NCBI GenBank assembly: GCA_964529715.1
Contig: CAZGXI010000036.1
Location: 1 to 55,438 of the forward strand
Reading direction: 5' to 3'
DNA from: CAZGXI01 sp964529715
Lineage (GTDB): Bacteria; Chloroflexota; Anaerolineae; Aggregatilineales; Ch27
Length of the DNA: 55,438 bases
This document shows positions 16,508 to 25,226 of the stretch, piece after piece (position 1 is the stretch's first letter; every line of letters begins with the position of its first letter). The translations under genes and the position numbers were made by a program. Below the pieces are notes generated by a model, which ran no database searches, was not told the origin of the DNA, and was given only the letters and a program-made list of their open reading frames with translations.

Positions 16508-17790
16508 TGCCTGCGGTGGATTCGCACAAGAAACTAGTCATGAAGGCAATCCAGGTCAATCAGGTCAGCAAAAAGTTTAGCCAGTCCCTCAAATACCTTA
16601 TGCGCTATGTGCCGCTCGATGTCGGTCGGAGCATGTTGGGGCTGAAGCGAGACACGGCGCGCCTGCGCCAGGGCGAATTCTGGGCCGTCGATGACGTCAG
16701 TTTTGAACTGGCGCCGGGCGAACGGATGGGTTTGATCGGCAGGAACGGATCGGGCAAATCGACCCTGCTCAAGCTGCTCAACGGTATCCTGCTGCCAGAC
16801 AGGGGAACCATCCACATCCGAGGGCGCGTGGGAGCACTCATCGAAGTCGGCGCGGGGTTTCATCCGCTGTTAACCGGGCGGGAGAATATCTACATCAACG
16901 GCGCGATCCTGGGCATCAAGCAGGCTGAAATCCGCCGCCGGTTCGATGAGATCGTCGCCTTCGCCGACATCGGCGATTTTCTCGACTCACCCGTCAAGTT
17001 CTATTCCAGCGGCATGTATGTGCGCCTGGGCTTTGCCGTCGCCGTTCACGCCGAGCCAGACATCCTGCTGATCGACGAGGTCCTGGCCGTCGGCGACTTC
17101 AGTTTTCAAAAGAAATGCTTCGACCGCCTGGACGCCATCGCCGAGCGCGGCACGACGATTATCCTGGTCTCGCACAGCATGGCCGCCGTCCAGCGCCTGT
17201 GCCCTCAGGCCCTGTTGCTGGAACGCGGCAAGGCACTGTTTCACGGCCCTTCGAGCGAGGCTACTGCGAAATACTACGAAAGCCTCCTCCCCGCTTATAA
17301 GGAAAGCTGTGACAGCCAGATCGTCCACCGCTTCCCCGGCAGCATGGCCATCTTGCTGACCGGCCTGGATTTGCTAGACGCCGAGGCCCGCCCGGTACAG
17401 CGCGTGACCAGCGGCGACCCGCTGCGGTTCGTGCTCAGGCTACGGGTGCAGGATCAGACGCTCAAGCAGTTGCCCCGTGTCGCCATCCGCATCATGGATG
17501 CCCAGACGGAAGAACTGCTGGCCAACATCCAGACGCCGCAGCAGATCGTTCAGGAAGCCCGTCCGGATCATGACCTGACCCTGGTTTGCGATCTACCGTC
17601 CCTCAATCTGGCCCCAGGGGTCTACCAGGTCGAGGTCAAAATCGGGGGCGACGGCGAAGACCTCCACGAGATCGCCCTGCTCAAACAACCCCTGGAAGTC
17701 AACTGGTCGGGTTACGTAGTTGACAATATGTCCTACAAGGGCAGAATCTTCCTGCCGGGAGAATGGCAGATCGGAAACAGCAGCACGTAG
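16507..17790 (+). CDS. ABC exporter ATP-binding protein with C-terminal glycan-recognition domain (Wzt-like)
   Basis: A 427-residue protein. The nucleotide-binding domain covers about residues 12-255: Walker A GRNGSGKST (about 77-85), Q-loop region IEVGAGFHPLLTGRENIY, signature YSSGMYVRLGFA, Walker B ILLIDEVLAVGD, and switch His in VSHSM. Residues from about 285 form a beta-rich extension (ILLTGLDLLDAEARPVQRVTSGDPLRFVLRL... ending VNWSGYVVDNMSYKGRIFLPGEW) that matches the Wzt C-terminal domain. In known systems this domain recognises the capped, often methylated, end of the glycan before export. The many methyltransferases downstream fit this. The start overlaps the permease stop by one base; ATG 16540 is an alternative. 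Confidence 0.9.
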   Translation: MPAVDSHKKLVMKAIQVNQVSKKFSQSLKYLMRYVPLDVGRSMLGLKRDTARLRQGEFWAVDDVSFELAPGERMGLIGRNGSGKSTLLKLLNGILLPDRGTIHIRGRVGALIEVGAGFHPLLTGRENIYINGAILGIKQAEIRRRFDEIVAFADIGDFLDSPVKFYSSGMYVRLGFAVAVHAEPDILLIDEVLAVGDFSFQKKCFDRLDAIAERGTTIILVSHSMAAVQRLCPQALLLERGKALFHGPSSEATAKYYESLLPAYKESCDSQIVHRFPGSMAILLTGLDLLDAEARPVQRVTSGDPLRFVLRLRVQDQTLKQLPRVAIRIMDAQTEELLANIQTPQQIVQEARPDHDLTLVCDLPSLNLAPGVYQVEVKIGGDGEDLHEIALLKQPLEVNWSGYVVDNMSYKGRIFLPGEWQIGNSST

Positions 17791-17807
17791 CTGAAGAAAA
17801 ATAGGCC

Positions 17808-18896
17808 ATGAAAGCACTGAAGCCCTCTATGCGCCGGATATTTGACCTGGTGTTCGACACCCTGGCACGGCCCTACATCGTGAAAACCTGGGAAGCGGCC
17901 CGGATCAACCAGATCAATCAACGGGATGAAGCAATTCCCTGTCCCTACTGCGGCAGCGGCGAATCAGAATTCGTCTCGCGGTGGGTCATCGATCACCCCG
18001 ACTTCTTCGGGTTGTTTGACGACAACCAGGACCGACTCCGCGCCGTCTACGGGTTGAATTTAAAGCGGTTTATGCCCTCTTTCCTTTATCTCAAATACCG
18101 CGAAAAGGCCCTGGAAACCCTTCGGGGACGTTCTCACGTAGACTATCGCCGGTGTTTGGCCTGCGACCTGACGTTCCAGAATTACCCGCATACGGCGCAA
18201 AGCGTAGATTTTTATTACCGTGAACTGTACCGCGCCCGTCACCTGAACCGGGATGCCCGGCGCGGCGTGGAACTCTACGGCAGGGATGATCACCGCTGGG
18301 TTGGTCAGCAGACGCAGATCGGCAAGTATTTCTTACAGGCAACCGGTCTTGTCGCCCCGGCCAGCGTTCTCGAAATCGGCTGTGCAGAGGGTTGGGCCTG
18401 CAAATACCTGCAAGATAACGGCTTCACCGTGTTCGGTATCGAGCCGTCCGGCCCGATGGTCAATTACGCCCGGCATGTGTTGGGTTTGCAAAACGTAACT
18501 GCCGCCAGCTACACCACCGACTCCTATCCGGTGGAATCATTCGACGGGGCTTTTTCGCACCATGTTATCGAACATATCTACGACCTGCGCGGCCTGCTGT
18601 CGGCGCTGGCAAAACACCTGAAAATCGGCGGCTACGTGTTGGTACAAACGCCCTGCATGGATAACATCCAACCGCCTCACGACTACAGTCGGATATTATC
18701 GGGCGGCCACGTATATGGCTTTTCGGAGAAGTTCCTGCGCCAGGCGTTTACGTCGCACGGGTTTGAAGTCCTGGAATGCCGCCAGACGCCGTGCGACCTG
18801 GCCGAACTCGGCGCAGAGGATGTAATCACTGACTTGGGCATCAGCGCATGGGCTGACGATCCCTGTGGTATTTCCGTTCTGGCGAGGAAAAAGTGA
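17808..18896 (+). CDS. Class I SAM-dependent methyltransferase with N-terminal zinc-ribbon
   Basis: A 362-residue protein. Cysteines in CPYCGSGE (about 45-48) and RRCLACDLTF (about 114-117) suggest a CxxC-CxxC zinc ribbon. The methyltransferase core follows: motif I VLEIGCAEGWACKYL (about 187), GIEPSGPMV for the acidic loop, and GAFSHHVIEHIYDLRGLLSAL with HLKIGGYVLVQTPC for motifs II-III. This zinc-ribbon plus Methyltransf_11 or _23 layout is frequent in polysaccharide clusters. The target is probably a sugar hydroxyl or carboxyl, inferred from context. It lies 17 bases after the Wzt-like gene, and its stop overlaps the next start. Confidence 0.8.
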   Translation: MKALKPSMRRIFDLVFDTLARPYIVKTWEAARINQINQRDEAIPCPYCGSGESEFVSRWVIDHPDFFGLFDDNQDRLRAVYGLNLKRFMPSFLYLKYREKALETLRGRSHVDYRRCLACDLTFQNYPHTAQSVDFYYRELYRARHLNRDARRGVELYGRDDHRWVGQQTQIGKYFLQATGLVAPASVLEIGCAEGWACKYLQDNGFTVFGIEPSGPMVNYARHVLGLQNVTAASYTTDSYPVESFDGAFSHHVIEHIYDLRGLLSALAKHLKIGGYVLVQTPCMDNIQPPHDYSRILSGGHVYGFSEKFLRQAFTSHGFEVLECRQTPCDLAELGAEDVITDLGISAWADDPCGISVLARKK

Positions 18897-19768
18897 CCGA
18901 CTCTCCGGTACAACAGTCCCGGCTGACCATCATCATCCCGGCGTTCAACGAAGAACGCGCCATCGGCCAGGTCATCACCGACATCCAGGCCGTGTGCGGT
19001 TCGTTGATCCATGAGATCATCGTCGTGGACGATGGCTCGACCGACAACACAGCAGTCATTGCAGCAACGGCAGGCTGCCGTGTGATCCGCCACAGCCGTA
19101 ACCGGGGTTACGGCGCGGCGCTCAAAACTGGCATCCGCGCCGCCCAGACCGACTATGTGCTGACGATGGACTCGGACGGACAGCACCATGCCGAGGACGT
19201 ATTGAACCTGTGGGAAAAAGTCGGGAGCCGGGACATGGTCGTCGGGCAGCGGACCAGCCTGATTCACAGCCCACTGTGGCGGATGCCGGGCAAATGGCTG
19301 CTGACGCTGATGGCAAATTACCTGACCGGGCGGAGCATTCCCGATCTCAACTCCGGCTTTCGCCTGATGCGCCGGGAAACCATCCTCAAATACATTCATT
19401 TGTGTCCGGAGGGCTTTTCGTTTTCCACCACCATCACGATGGCCCTGCTCTACCGGGGCTACGATGTGGCTTACCTGCCGATCAAGGTCGAAAAGCGGAT
19501 CGGCGCCAGCTCGGTCCGCCTGCGAACCGGTCTGCAAACGATCATCCTGATCCTGCGCCTCGCTACCCTGTTCGATCCCCTGCGCATCTTCATCCCGGCC
19601 AGCGCGATTATCGGATTGGGTGGAGTCCTTTGGGGCATCCCTTACGCCATGCTGGGGCGAGGCGTCAGCGGCGGCGCGCTGCTGGCTATCGTGACCGCAA
19701 TTTTGCTGTTCAGCCTGGGGCTGCTGTGCGACCAGATTTCCCAACTACGCCTGGAGCGTTTTGAATAG
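18893..19768 (+). CDS. GT2 glycosyltransferase, polyprenyl-phosphate hexosyltransferase type (DPM1/GtrB-like)
   Basis: A 291-residue protein with a GTG start in a GTGA overlap with the previous stop. The GT-A fold starts LTIIIPAFNEERAIGQVI, with the nucleotide-binding VVDDGSTDNT (about residues 44-53), the metal motif in TMDSDGQHHAED (about 93), and ISDLNSGFR-type loop IPDLNSGFRLMRRE. Two C-terminal membrane segments (about 225-245 and 255-280) match the DPM1-like/DPMS subgroup, which makes polyprenyl-phosphate-linked sugars for transfer on the outer side of the membrane. A GT-C-like protein is encoded at the window end, a potential user. Sugar specificity is unknown. Confidence 0.85.
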   Translation: MTDSPVQQSRLTIIIPAFNEERAIGQVITDIQAVCGSLIHEIIVVDDGSTDNTAVIAATAGCRVIRHSRNRGYGAALKTGIRAAQTDYVLTMDSDGQHHAEDVLNLWEKVGSRDMVVGQRTSLIHSPLWRMPGKWLLTLMANYLTGRSIPDLNSGFRLMRRETILKYIHLCPEGFSFSTTITMALLYRGYDVAYLPIKVEKRIGASSVRLRTGLQTIILILRLATLFDPLRIFIPASAIIGLGGVLWGIPYAMLGRGVSGGALLAIVTAILLFSLGLLCDQISQLRLERFE

Positions 19769-19770
19769 CC

Positions 19771-21681
19771 ATGTGCGGCATTGCAGGAATCCTGCGCTTC
19801 GACGGCGCGCCGGTTCAGGCCGACCTGCTCAGGCGCATGACAGACACGCTGGCTCATCGTGGGCCTGACGGCGAGGGCATTTACGCCTGCGATCCGGTCG
19901 GGTTGGGCCATCGTCGCCTGGCGATCATCGACCTTTCGCCGGCAGGCAGGCAGCCCATGCCCAACGAAGACGAGACGGTGTGGGTCACATTCAACGGAGA
20001 AATCTACAACTTCGCGGAAGTGCGCGCCGAACTCCAGCAGCGCGGCCATCATTTCCGTTCCGGTACAGATACGGAGATGATCGTCCACGCTTACGAGGAG
20101 TGGGGCACCGACTGCCTGAAGCGATTCAACGGCATGTTCGCCTTCGGCCTGTGGGATGCCCCTCGACGCCGCCTGTGGCTGGTGCGCGACCGCCTGGGCG
20201 TCAAGCCGCTGTTTTACACTCACCTGCCCGGCTGCTTGCTGTTCGGCTCGGAGATTAAGGCGTTGCTGTGCAGTCCAGAAATCAGCCGCGAACTCGACTA
20301 CGAGGCGCTGGCATATTTTCTGGCGCTCAACTACACCCCGGCCCCGCATACCCTGTTCGCCCAGGTGCGCCAACTGCTGCCGGGCCACTACCTGATGATC
20401 GATGCTTCTGGCCAGACTCAGGATGTAGCATATTGGGACCTGGTTTATGCCGAGAACAGCAAAACGCGGCCCGAACAGGACTGGCTGGACGAATTCGGCG
20501 CGCTGCTGGAAGATTCTGTCCATCTGCGGCTGGTGAGCGACGTACCGTTCGGGACCTTCCTCAGCGGCGGGGTCGATTCCAGCAGTGTGGCCTACTGGAT
20601 GGCGCGCCATCTGGACGAGCCGGTCAAGACCTTTACCATTGGTTTCGGCGAGCCGTCTTTTGACGAACTGGAGTACGCCCGCCTCGTCGCGCAAACGATC
20701 AAGGCCGATCACCACGAGCGGATCGTCACGGCAGACGCGGCAGCCGTGCTGCCCACACTGGTCTGGCACGCTGAAGAGCCAACCGCCGATTCCTCGATGG
20801 TCGCCGTCTATTACCTGGCACAAATGACCCGCGAACATGTCACCATGGCGCTCAGTGGCGACGGGGCAGATGAAACCATCGCCGGTTACGAGACTCACCA
20901 GGCTTACTACCTCCATCGCCTGTATCGCCTGCTGCCCGGCTGGCTGCGCAGGCGCGTGATCACGCCGCTGATCGCCGCCCTGCCCGTCTCCGATTCCAAA
21001 GTCAGCTGGGATTTTAAACTGCGCCGCTTTGCCAGCGCGGGCGATCTCTCGGCTGAAGACGCACACGCCACCCGGCGGATGATCTTCGACGCGGCGGCGC
21101 GGCAGGAATTACTCGCGCCGGTCTGGGACCACTCCGGAATCCAGGCCGACGTGATCGATCTGTACCGCGCTTATTTCGCCCAGACGAACGCCCGCCGCCC
21201 CCTGAACCGGATGCTCTACGTGGATACGCGCCTCTATCTGCCGAACGACATGCTGGTGAAGGTAGATCGCATGACGATGGCACACGGTCTGGAAGCGCGC
21301 GAGCCGATGTTGGACTACCGACTGGTGGAATTCCTGGCCGCTGCGCCGCCGCATCTGAAGCTCAAACACCTGCGACATAAGAAATACTTGCTCAAGGCGG
21401 CCATGCGCGGCAAACTTCCCGACCGGGTGCTGTGGCGCAAAAAGCAGGGGTTCAACGTGCCCAATGCCCGCTGGATCAAGGGCAACCTCAGGCCGTTCGT
21501 GATGGACCACCTGTCCCCGCCGCGCGTGCGGGATATAGGCCTGCTGGACGAGCGGGCGGTCGAGACTGTGTTACACGATCATTTTTCCGGGCGGGCCGAC
21601 AACAGCCACCAAATCTGGGGGCTGCTGACGCTGGCCCTGTGGTGGGAAACATTCATGCAAAGCAACGGTCCTCATGCGTAA
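19771..21681 (+). CDS. asnB: Asparagine synthase (glutamine-hydrolysing)-type amidotransferase
   Basis: A 636-residue, full-length AsnB family protein. MCGIAGILRF places the glutaminase nucleophile Cys at position 2, followed by LAHRGPDGEG and FNGEIYNFAEVRAEL. The synthetase domain has the PP-loop LSGGVDSSSVAYW (about residue 264), TFTIGFGEPSFDE, and MALSGDGADETIAGY. The enzyme uses glutamine-derived ammonia and ATP to amidate a carboxylate. In glycan loci, AsnB paralogues are known to amidate uronic acids (for example WbpS in Pseudomonas), and this seems more likely here than free asparagine synthesis. It starts 2 bases after the GT2 stop and overlaps the next methyltransferase by 8 bases. 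Confidence 0.9.
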   Translation: MCGIAGILRFDGAPVQADLLRRMTDTLAHRGPDGEGIYACDPVGLGHRRLAIIDLSPAGRQPMPNEDETVWVTFNGEIYNFAEVRAELQQRGHHFRSGTDTEMIVHAYEEWGTDCLKRFNGMFAFGLWDAPRRRLWLVRDRLGVKPLFYTHLPGCLLFGSEIKALLCSPEISRELDYEALAYFLALNYTPAPHTLFAQVRQLLPGHYLMIDASGQTQDVAYWDLVYAENSKTRPEQDWLDEFGALLEDSVHLRLVSDVPFGTFLSGGVDSSSVAYWMARHLDEPVKTFTIGFGEPSFDELEYARLVAQTIKADHHERIVTADAAAVLPTLVWHAEEPTADSSMVAVYYLAQMTREHVTMALSGDGADETIAGYETHQAYYLHRLYRLLPGWLRRRVITPLIAALPVSDSKVSWDFKLRRFASAGDLSAEDAHATRRMIFDAAARQELLAPVWDHSGIQADVIDLYRAYFAQTNARRPLNRMLYVDTRLYLPNDMLVKVDRMTMAHGLEAREPMLDYRLVEFLAAAPPHLKLKHLRHKKYLLKAAMRGKLPDRVLWRKKQGFNVPNARWIKGNLRPFVMDHLSPPRVRDIGLLDERAVETVLHDHFSGRADNSHQIWGLLTLALWWETFMQSNGPHA

Positions 21682-22699
21682 CGATCCTGCCCTCCTTGCG
21701 CTCCTGTGCTGCCCAACATGCCGGGGCGACCTGGGCGTTTGCCGGGCCGACGAAAGCGCGCCGGATGGGCACATCTTGCGAGGTGCGCTGAAATGCGCCG
21801 CTTGTGGCGCGATTTACCCCATCCTGGGCGGTGTGCCGTGTTTTTTGCCGGATAAGATGATAGACGAGGTATTAACGACAGTTGAAGGATTCGGCTACCA
21901 GTGGCAACACGCCAGGGCCGCTGTCGAAGAGACACGCTTTACCGCCGCTGAGACCTTTCTGGACTTCATCGCGCCGGTCAAGCCAGACTATTTCCAGGGC
22001 AAAACAATCCTGGACGGTGGCTGTGGTTCTGGGCGCTTCACCTACTGGGCACAGCAGTTTGGAGCGGCAGCCGTCGTCGGCGTCGATCTGAGCGACTCCG
22101 TGTATGTGGCTTTTCAAAAAAACCGCCACCTTCCCAATGTGATGATTGTCCAGGCGGACCTGCTGGGACTCCCCTTACGCCAGCGTTTTGACTACGCCTT
22201 CAGCATAGGGGTGCTCCATCACACCGCCAACCCGCGCGCCGGGTTTGATGCCATAACCGCTCTTGTAAAGCCGGGCGGCGGCGTGAGCGCCTGGGTCTAT
22301 GGGCAGGAAAACAACGGCTGGATCATTCGCTTCGTCAACCCGCTGCGCCGCCATGTGACCAGCCGCCTGCCGCGACCAGTTCTCCAGGCGCTGGCCTATC
22401 TCATCACCGTGCCCCTGTTTTTGATCCTGAAGGGCGTCTATCACCCCATCGGCAGCAATCCACGCCTTGCCCGGCTGCGCAGATACCTGTTCTACTTTGA
22501 CTACCTGTACTTCTTGAGCGCCTTCAGCTTCCAGGAACAGGCCCTCATTGTGCTCGATCACCTGATTCCGACCATCGCTGAGTACATTCCCCGCGCCCAA
22601 TTTGCGCAATGGTTCACCGAAAACGCACTGTGTGAGGTGACGATCACTTCACGCGCCGGGAATAGCTGGCGGGGGTTTGGCGTGCGGGCAGCAGGTTAA
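21674..22699 (+). CDS. Class I SAM methyltransferase with Trm112-like zinc-ribbon N-terminus
   Basis: A 341-residue protein. The first 60 residues carry CxxC pairs, LLCCPTCRGDL and LKCAACGAIYPILGGVPCFLP, typical of a Trm112-like or UPF0434 domain. The methyltransferase core shows ILDGGCGSGRFTYWAQ (motif I, about residue 113), VVGVDLSDSVYVA, and FDYAFSIGVLHHTANPRAGFDAI followed by VKPGGGVSAWVYG. The C-terminal 120 residues are aromatic-rich and helical. It probably methylates a sugar or lipid-linked intermediate; that is inferred from the locus. It overlaps asnB by 8 bases. Confidence 0.8.
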   Translation: MRNDPALLALLCCPTCRGDLGVCRADESAPDGHILRGALKCAACGAIYPILGGVPCFLPDKMIDEVLTTVEGFGYQWQHARAAVEETRFTAAETFLDFIAPVKPDYFQGKTILDGGCGSGRFTYWAQQFGAAAVVGVDLSDSVYVAFQKNRHLPNVMIVQADLLGLPLRQRFDYAFSIGVLHHTANPRAGFDAITALVKPGGGVSAWVYGQENNGWIIRFVNPLRRHVTSRLPRPVLQALAYLITVPLFLILKGVYHPIGSNPRLARLRRYLFYFDYLYFLSAFSFQEQALIVLDHLIPTIAEYIPRAQFAQWFTENALCEVTITSRAGNSWRGFGVRAAG

Positions 22700-22703
22700 A
22701 GAC

Positions 22704-23309
22704 ATGGTTAAAAAGACAGCCCTTCAGTCCATCTGGGATTTCATCGGCATCCCCTTCCGGCTTGTGCTGTTCGATCAGGCGTGGCTGCCGCGCTTCGGTT
22801 GGACGACACTGGAAGAGGAACGGGTGAACGCCGTCCTTCCGCACCTTCACGGGCGGCTGCTGGATATTGGCGCAGGGCCGAACACGCTGGTGCAGCGTTA
22901 CGGCAACGGGATCGGCGTGGATGTGGTTGATTGGGGCGGCGGCGTGATGGTTGTAGAGGATACCTCACACCTGCCATTTGAGAGCGAGTCCTTCGACACG
23001 ATTACCTTTATCGCCTGCCTGAATCACATTCCCTACCGCGAGGCGGCCTTGCGAGAAGCACGGCGCTTGATCAGGCCGGACGGGCGCCTGATCATCACCA
23101 TGATCAACCCCTTGCTGGGCGATTTTGGACACGCGATCTGGTGGTACAGCGAAGACAAAAAACGCGGCGGGATGAAAGCGGGCGAAGTCGGCGGCATGTG
23201 GACAAGTGAAATCGTGCAGTTATGTCAGGCAGCAGGCTTCCGACTTGGGTTACACAAGCGTTTTGTTTACGGGATGAATAACCTGTATCTTTTCAAGGCA
23301 GAATCATAA
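22704..23309 (+). CDS. Small class I SAM methyltransferase (Methyltransf_11 type)
   Basis: About 201 residues from ATG 22704, 4 bases after the preceding stop; the frame is open further upstream, but that would overlap the previous gene. LLDIGAGPNTLVQRYG is motif I. The acidic loop is GIGVDVVDWGGG, followed by FESESFDTITFIACLNHIPYREAALREARRLIRPDGRLIITMINP as motifs II and III. It is compact, with no additional domain. Substrate unknown; a glycan role is inferred from the operon. Confidence 0.75.
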   Translation: MVKKTALQSIWDFIGIPFRLVLFDQAWLPRFGWTTLEEERVNAVLPHLHGRLLDIGAGPNTLVQRYGNGIGVDVVDWGGGVMVVEDTSHLPFESESFDTITFIACLNHIPYREAALREARRLIRPDGRLIITMINPLLGDFGHAIWWYSEDKKRGGMKAGEVGGMWTSEIVQLCQAAGFRLGLHKRFVYGMNNLYLFKAES

Positions 23310-23317
23310 GACCCGAA

Positions 23318-25210
23318 ATGCAGGACTCTACACGTCCCCTCCCCTCTTCTCAAAAACGGGCGGCCTGGTCTTTCTGGCTGGTCGCCATGCTGCTGGCCGC
23401 TTTTGCCTTTGCCTACTTCAACACCTACATTGCCGTCGGCTATGCCGAGTTTCCACCGATTGGTGGGGACGTCAAAAACATCATTCAGATAATCCAGAAG
23501 TACGACGATTCCACCCTGTTCTCGCGCGATTTCGCTTACGCCGACGAAGGCTACCGACTATACGTGCCGGCGTATATCCAGGTGATCCGCCTGATTGACC
23601 GGATCACGAACACGAACAATTACGAGCGCAGCATCCAGTATTTGATGTTCCCCACCTGCTTTGTGTTTGTCCTCTCGATGACCTGGCTGCTGTGGCGAAT
23701 CACGAAACGGCGGTGGGTCTCCCTGGGCATGGCATTGGTTTCGACCCTCGCTGTCGAACATATCTACGGCAGCCTAAATTACTCGGTCGGCGTTTATGTC
23801 ACGCCGCGCTTCGTACACCTGGCTATCGCCCCGCTGTTGTTCGGCTTGCTGCTCTTCTATGGCAAGCACCGTCGCTGGGGGCCGCTCATCTTCCTGTTGA
23901 CGGGATTTTCGAGCAATTTACATTTCGGCTCCGGTGTGGGATTGGCCTTTGGCCTGGGACTGGCGTGGGTATTCTACGATCTGTTGGAAAAACCCACCCG
24001 GCAGAAGCTCATTCACTGGGGAATATGCGCGGCGGCGGCGCTGCTGGGCGCGCTGCCGTACTTCCTTGCCTTTCAATCCGGGCAGGTTCCCGGCAATGGC
24101 GAAGCTGCGGGGATCGCGCCTGAAGCATTCAACCAGCTGATCCGCTCGCGGATGGCACTTTATCCAATGGACATCTTCACCGTGCAGTTAGGCTGGCCAG
24201 ATTGGGCCGCGCTGGTGGTGAAGATTTACCTGTACGCCTATCCGCTGCTCGTGATCGTCGGGTTGCTACTCCGCCAGCGGGGAAAGCGGCGAGAAGGCTA
24301 TTTTTTCCTTTACTTCACAGGCTTGCTAATGACGGCCATTATCCTGGCTGATGAGCAACCGGGTGTCATCGTAGCTCTGTTACTGCCTGCCACACTGCTG
24401 GGCCTCTACGATCTGCGGCAGGGCAAGGAGACTGATCGCCTTCGCCTGATGCTGGTCTACACCATGCCAGGGTTCGCCTTTTTAGGCGTGATCTTCTCGA
24501 CGCTGGTCATTGACACTGCCCAGACGTTTAACTTGTATATTCCGTCATTTTATTATGATCTGGGTGTCAGTACCAAGTATTTTCCCCTTTTGCTGAACAT
24601 TTATACGGCCCTGTTCCTGGCCGAAATGCTGCCCGCTATTCGGGTTTATCTCCCCCAGGGCAAGCGATGGTCTGCCGTTCGGATCACCTCTGCAAGCCGG
24701 GCCATCCTTCTGATGCTCATCGTACTCACCCTGGGCTACCGTTTCGGCAAAATGCCGTATAACGGCTATGCTCACTACCGCGATAACCTCCGGGCCGTCA
24801 TTCAAGGGCAACCTGTCTTTAGCCCCTCGGCAGTCCAGGTAGACTATCGAGAAGCAACAGCCTGGATCCGGGAGAATACGCCACACGACGCCCTGTTTCT
24901 GGTTCTGGTCCAGGAGCCAAACCACGACTTTATGTTCCGCTACAAGGCGCAGCGCAGTATGTGGGTCTGCGCAAAAGACGGCGGGATGAGCTTTTACAAG
25001 GGGCGAGATACTTTTGTCCGCTGGTATAATGAGTATGCGGCCAGGGAGCAAGCCGTGACCTCGCAAAACCCACAGGCCGTGCTGGACTACGCCGCCTCGC
25101 GGGACATTGACTTCATCTTCATCGACCGCCAGAACTATGCCTGGCTATCAGACGCCGAGTTTGACCCTGTTTACGAAAATGCCAGCTACCTGGTAGCCCG
25201 CGTTCCCTAG
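23318..25210 (+). CDS. Large polytopic membrane protein of glycan locus
   Basis: A 630-residue protein with about eleven hydrophobic segments between residues 17 and 480, then a C-terminal soluble region of about 130 residues (VQVDYREATAWIRENTPHDALFLVLVQEPNHDFMF...). An acidic extracellular loop follows the first segment (GGDVKNIIQIIQKYDD). This topology, a membrane bundle with a terminal soluble domain beginning YREATAWIRENTP, is shared by many GT-C-like and uncharacterised membrane proteins in which the soluble part resembles the tail of oligosaccharyl or PMT-type enzymes. I do not recognise a specific family. It could be a polyprenyl-phosphate-sugar-dependent transferase, but the catalytic Asp motif is not certain. 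Confidence 0.6.
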   Translation: MQDSTRPLPSSQKRAAWSFWLVAMLLAAFAFAYFNTYIAVGYAEFPPIGGDVKNIIQIIQKYDDSTLFSRDFAYADEGYRLYVPAYIQVIRLIDRITNTNNYERSIQYLMFPTCFVFVLSMTWLLWRITKRRWVSLGMALVSTLAVEHIYGSLNYSVGVYVTPRFVHLAIAPLLFGLLLFYGKHRRWGPLIFLLTGFSSNLHFGSGVGLAFGLGLAWVFYDLLEKPTRQKLIHWGICAAAALLGALPYFLAFQSGQVPGNGEAAGIAPEAFNQLIRSRMALYPMDIFTVQLGWPDWAALVVKIYLYAYPLLVIVGLLLRQRGKRREGYFFLYFTGLLMTAIILADEQPGVIVALLLPATLLGLYDLRQGKETDRLRLMLVYTMPGFAFLGVIFSTLVIDTAQTFNLYIPSFYYDLGVSTKYFPLLLNIYTALFLAEMLPAIRVYLPQGKRWSAVRITSASRAILLMLIVLTLGYRFGKMPYNGYAHYRDNLRAVIQGQPVFSPSAVQVDYREATAWIRENTPHDALFLVLVQEPNHDFMFRYKAQRSMWVCAKDGGMSFYKGRDTFVRWYNEYAAREQAVTSQNPQAVLDYAASRDIDFIFIDRQNYAWLSDAEFDPVYENASYLVARVP

Positions 25211-25226
25211 AAAGTCGAGGCCCACC

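Noticed and set aside
19642..21066. 474-residue minus-strand ORF
   Set aside because: Antisense shadow of asnB and the end of the DPM1-like gene, both of which have full family motifs.
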